Below are positions 5,733 through 7,609 of a stretch of DNA of 7,609 nucleotides, one piece after another; the stretch's first letter is position 1; each line of letters begins with the position of its first letter. The notes beneath the pieces were generated by a model. It was not told where the DNA came from. It saw only the letters and a program-made list of their open reading frames with translations, and did not search any database. Source of the stretch: Parachlamydiales bacterium (lineage in GTDB: Bacteria; Chlamydiota; Chlamydiia; Chlamydiales; JAJFMK01); assembly GCA_020050175.1 (NCBI GenBank), contig JAGVKY010000162.1, positions 1 to 7,609 of the forward strand. Reading direction: 5' to 3'. A program made the translations under genes and the position numbers.

Positions 5733-6756
5733 CATCCTGATTGTTAAAACATCAAGTCTTGGCGACATCCTCCAATGCTTTCCTGTCATTGCTAATCTCA
5801 AAAGAGCTTTTCCTGATTGCACCATCGACTGGGTGGCCGAAAGAGGGGGCGCTCCCCTTCTTGAAGCTCATCCAATGATCCGAAAAGTTCTTAAAATCGA
5901 TAGCAAAGGATGGAGAAACTCTCTTTTTTCAAAATCGACCCGGTCTCAAGTCAAGGCCTTTGTTCATGAATTGCAAAGTGAACATTACGATTTCCTGTTT
6001 GATCTCCAAGCTAATTTCAAATCTTCTTGGGTCACTTGGAAAGCCAAAGCTAACAGAAAAGTTGGTTATGGAAGAAAGACGGTTCGAGAATGGCCTAATC
6101 TTTTGGTAACAAATGAAAAATATGATCCCCCAACAGGTGCCAACCGCCGCCTAGACTATCTGGGGCTGATTGAAAGAGTTTTTGGGATCATTCCCCTTCT
6201 GGATGAAAAAATAGAGTTAACCCTCTCACCAGAAGAAGAGAGCACCCTTTGGTCTCTTCCACTCCAATCAAAGCCCATCCTCGTTTCCCCCGGCTCGATG
6301 TGGAAAAATAAAACCCTACCAGTGACCACTCTCCTCTCTTTTCTAAAAGAGGTGCAGAAAAAAGAAAATTGCCCTTTCCTCTTCTCTTGGGGAAGTCCGC
6401 AAGAAAAAGCTGATGCAACTATTCTTGCTGAAAAAATAGAGGGAACCCTCTTGCCCAAGCTCTCCCTTCCCCTTCTCCAGCGGGTGATGGGAAAATGCCG
6501 CCTCGTTATCTCTCCCGACTCCCTCCCCCTTCACCTAGCAGCAACAGCAGGAATCTCCACCTTCTCCTACTTCGGCCCCTCCCAATCTTCCGTCTTCCGT
6601 CCCATTGGTACCCTGCACCGCTCCATCCAAGGTTCCTGCCCTTACGGCGAAACCTTCGATCAACGGTGCCGCCACCTCCGCTCCTGCAAAGAGGCCCCTT
6701 GCATAAACCAAATGGATCCTCAAAGTTTGCATTCTGCTTTTAATAAAGAGCTCTAA
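5725..6756 (+). CDS. Family 9 glycosyltransferase, WaaC-like ADP-heptose:LPS heptosyltransferase
   Basis: The family transfers heptose from ADP-heptose to the LPS core at the cytoplasmic face of the inner membrane. From the TTG start the protein has 343 residues. The N-terminus ILIVKTSSLGDILQCFPV (4-21) closely resembles E. coli WaaC, with Asp14 at the catalytic aspartate. IDWVAERGGAPLL and RKVLKI follow as in WaaC. The C-terminal domain has SPGSMWKNKTLP (188-199; Lys196 matches the WaaC donor-binding lysine) and SPDSLPLHLAATAG (263-276). In the last motif the usual D-[ST]-G reads DSL. A tail with four cysteines (305, 315, 321, 326) lies beyond the conserved core. An ATG at 5692 would add 11 residues but has no ribosome binding site. 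The TTG start overlaps the mnmA stop by 8 bp, so the genes are probably coupled. The sugar is inferred from family only. Confidence 0.85.
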   Translation: MTNILIVKTSSLGDILQCFPVIANLKRAFPDCTIDWVAERGGAPLLEAHPMIRKVLKIDSKGWRNSLFSKSTRSQVKAFVHELQSEHYDFLFDLQANFKSSWVTWKAKANRKVGYGRKTVREWPNLLVTNEKYDPPTGANRRLDYLGLIERVFGIIPLLDEKIELTLSPEEESTLWSLPLQSKPILVSPGSMWKNKTLPVTTLLSFLKEVQKKENCPFLFSWGSPQEKADATILAEKIEGTLLPKLSLPLLQRVMGKCRLVISPDSLPLHLAATAGISTFSYFGPSQSSVFRPIGTLHRSIQGSCPYGETFDQRCRHLRSCKEAPCINQMDPQSLHSAFNKEL

Positions 6757-7058
6757 AGAAATACGCGATAGTCAACGTTCAAGACTTCTGCAAGACGGTG
6801 TGCCATTTTTTTGCCAATAGGACGCTTGCCATGCTCCATCTCAGAAATATGGTGTGTTTTGATCCCAATCTTTTCAGCCAATTGCTTCTGGGTCAACCCT
6901 GCTTTAGAGCGTCCCCCCTTAAGCACAAGACCAATCTCAGAAAACTCCTCAATACCTTTTTTAAAAGCATTTCTCCAAGGGATTGACTTTTGACCTTCCT
7001 TAACATGAGTAGGACATAACGGTTCTCTAGTAGGGTGCCTTTTCGTGTGTGCCGACAT
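6753..7058 (-). CDS. XRE-family antitoxin (HigA-like) of a type II toxin-antitoxin pair
   Basis: The 101-residue protein has a C-terminal helix-turn-helix: GLTQKQLAEKIGIKTHHISEM (residues 54-74) is the classic XRE/Cro signature, followed by EHGKRPIGKKMAHRLAEVLNV. It probably neutralises the upstream toxin and represses the operon by binding DNA. The start is ATG at 7058, with GAGG (7065-7068 on the complement) 6 nt upstream; a TTG at 7070 would add four residues and overlaps that site. The gene overlaps the toxin's 3' end by 32 bp, in another frame. Its own stop overlaps the stop of the convergent glycosyltransferase gene by 4 bp. The basic N-terminal part (1-43) has no motif I recognise and may be the toxin-binding segment. 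Confidence 0.85.
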   Translation of the reverse strand: MSAHTKRHPTREPLCPTHVKEGQKSIPWRNAFKKGIEEFSEIGLVLKGGRSKAGLTQKQLAEKIGIKTHHISEMEHGKRPIGKKMAHRLAEVLNVDYRVFL

Positions 7059-7338
7059 AAAAAACCTCAATAATTTTTACTTCTTTATCCTCAATACACC
7101 AACAAACCACATAAGTCGGTTTCCCCGACTTTATATGACAATGAAAAGTATTCTCAGGCAAATTCTTCCCCTTTAAAGGACTATAATGAGGCCAATTTTT
7201 ACGCCAAGGGCCTGATACCTCTAACTCTTTTGCAAGCAATGCAAAAAGAGCGTAGACCTTAGGATTCTTTTTCTCTAACTCACTAATTTGACGCTTTGCC
7301 TTTGTAGAAAGGCCGACTTCCCAGAGACTTTTTTGCAT
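7027..7338 (-). CDS. RelE/HigB-like toxin of a type II toxin-antitoxin pair
   Basis: The 103-residue product resembles small RelE/ParE-superfamily toxins that cleave mRNA on the ribosome. A helical N-terminal half (KAKRQISELEKKNPKVYALF) leads into beta strands. The distinctive motifs are GPWRKNWPHYSPLKG (43-57), FHCHIKSGKPTYVVCW (65-80) and IIEVFYVGTHEKAPY (89-103). I recognise these as a subgroup of HigB/RelE-type toxins encoded before an XRE antitoxin. ATG 7338 is chosen over an in-frame ATG at 7371, because the latter lies inside the operator-like palindrome and has no ribosome binding site. Toxin-first order and the overlap with the antitoxin are typical of higBA. All parts look intact, so it may be active. 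Confidence 0.85.
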   Translation of the reverse strand: MQKSLWEVGLSTKAKRQISELEKKNPKVYALFALLAKELEVSGPWRKNWPHYSPLKGKNLPENTFHCHIKSGKPTYVVCWCIEDKEVKIIEVFYVGTHEKAPY

Positions 7339-7361
7339 TGAACCCACTCTCTGTAATCTAG

Positions 7362-7384
7362 AATATACCATTTTTTGGTATATT
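7362..7384 (-). promoter_or_regulatory. Candidate operator of the toxin-antitoxin operon (perfect inverted repeat)
   Basis: AATATACCA (7362-7370) and TGGTATATT (7376-7384) are exact reverse complements around a 5-nt spacer, giving a 23-bp dyad. It is centred about 35 bp upstream of the toxin ATG at 7338. On the minus strand it contains TATATT, a possible -10 box, though I see no convincing -35. The position and symmetry fit binding of a dimeric XRE antitoxin for autoregulation. Binding itself is inferred. Confidence 0.6.
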
Positions 7385-7464
7385 TGAGCATAGCAAAGTT
7401 ACTTTAGCCGTTTATTTAAGCTATAAGTACCTATGCCCTAATTAATTAGAAAATTTTCAGCAAA
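7385..7464. other. AT-rich intergenic spacer between the toxin-antitoxin module and the last gene
   Basis: This spacer holds no open frame of note. It contains a 6-bp inverted repeat, GCATAG (7388-7393) and CTATGC (7431-7436), plus two short self-complementary runs, TAATTAATTA (7439-7448) and GAAAATTTTC (7449-7458). The promoter of the toxin operon should lie at its left end. There is no clear terminator for the partial gene that ends at 7465. Confidence 0.4.
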
Positions 7465-7608
7465 TTATTTTCTCATTTCACGGAAGGCTAGATAGGCGAC
7501 AAGGAGCCAGGTGGCGACGGTAAGCCAGAGCCATGGGGCGAGAGGCGTAACCGCTGTGAAAATGGCGAGAGAGAAGACGACGGACCACAGGGGTGGTTCA
7601 TATTGTAG
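7465..7608 (-). CDS. Hydrophobic membrane protein, C-terminal fragment, unidentified
   Basis: A minus-strand frame enters from the right edge of the window and stops with TAA at 7465-7467, leaving 47 residues. They read as one or two membrane-spanning segments: PLWSVVFSLAIFTAVTPLAP and then WLWLTVATWLLVAYLAF, ending in the charged tail REMRK. The frame is GC-richer than the spacer to its left, and it ends in a positive cytoplasmic-type tail, which supports a real coding end. I do not recognise the family from so short a piece. Because the start lies outside the window, neither length nor function can be given. Confidence 0.6.
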   Translation of the reverse strand, partial: LQYEPPLWSVVFSLAIFTAVTPLAPWLWLTVATWLLVAYLAFREMRK

Positions 7609-7609
7609 A

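Noticed and set aside
6495..6743. Open frames in other phases and on the minus strand within the last part of the glycosyltransferase gene
   Set aside because: They are Pro/Arg/Ser-rich or Gly-rich low-complexity translations created by the pyrimidine-rich patch, and the glycosyltransferase motifs continue through the region in the real frame.
7059..7070. TTG start at 7070 for the antitoxin
   Set aside because: It overlaps the GAGG that serves as ribosome binding site for the ATG at 7058, and TTG is the weaker start.
7439..7458. Short palindromes TAATTAATTA and GAAAATTTTC as a terminator for the partial membrane protein gene
   Set aside because: They are all-AT or nearly so, have no stable loop, and are expected by chance in AT-rich spacer DNA.
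1..7609. tRNA genes, SRP RNA, CRISPR arrays or insertion sequences
   Set aside because: I looked for cloverleaf ends, regularly spaced repeats and transposase motifs and saw none; the spacers are too short or too AT-rich for them.

Overview
The window reads as a housekeeping segment of a Chlamydiota genome, most likely an environmental (non-Chlamydiaceae) lineage. The order prmC (3' end), ffh, rpsP, trmD, rplS, rnhB matches the order I recall from Chlamydia trachomatis (hemK-ffh-rpsP-trmD-rplS-rnhB). In most other bacteria rimM lies between rpsP and trmD, and it is absent here. The lineage call is an inference from gene order, not from a database search. A WaaC-like heptosyltransferase points away from Chlamydiaceae, whose LPS carries Kdo but no heptose.

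Layout. Positions 2-4540 hold a plus-strand run for translation and protein targeting: the C-terminal end of the release-factor methyltransferase PrmC, the SRP GTPase Ffh, ribosomal protein S16, the tRNA m1G37 methyltransferase TrmD, ribosomal protein L19, RNase HII and a Nudix hydrolase. Spacing is tight: 5 bp between ffh and rpsP, 17 bp between rpsP and trmD, and an ATGA stop/start overlap between rnhB and the Nudix gene. Two longer spacers, trmD-rplS and rplS-rnhB, hold inverted repeats that may fold in the mRNA. A 79-bp near-palindrome closes this block at 4549-4627. It could be a terminator or a dispersed intergenic repeat.

Positions 4647-6756 hold mnmA (tRNA 2-thiouridylase) and a family 9 glycosyltransferase resembling WaaC. 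The second gene starts most plausibly at a TTG overlapping the mnmA stop, behind a strong Shine-Dalgarno. It ends tail-to-tail with the next gene, overlapping it by 4 bp.

Positions 6753-7384 hold a minus-strand accessory module: a RelE/HigB-like toxin followed by an overlapping XRE-family antitoxin. A perfect 9-bp inverted repeat (7362-7384) sits upstream of the toxin and is a good operator candidate. After an AT-rich spacer, the window ends in the C-terminal 47 residues of a minus-strand hydrophobic protein that I cannot identify.

I found no clearly new multi-gene system. The most unusual signals are the competing inverted repeats over the rnhB start, the 79-bp palindrome before mnmA, a substituted catalytic carboxylate in RNase HII, a substituted G4 motif in Ffh, and the toxin-antitoxin operator layout.
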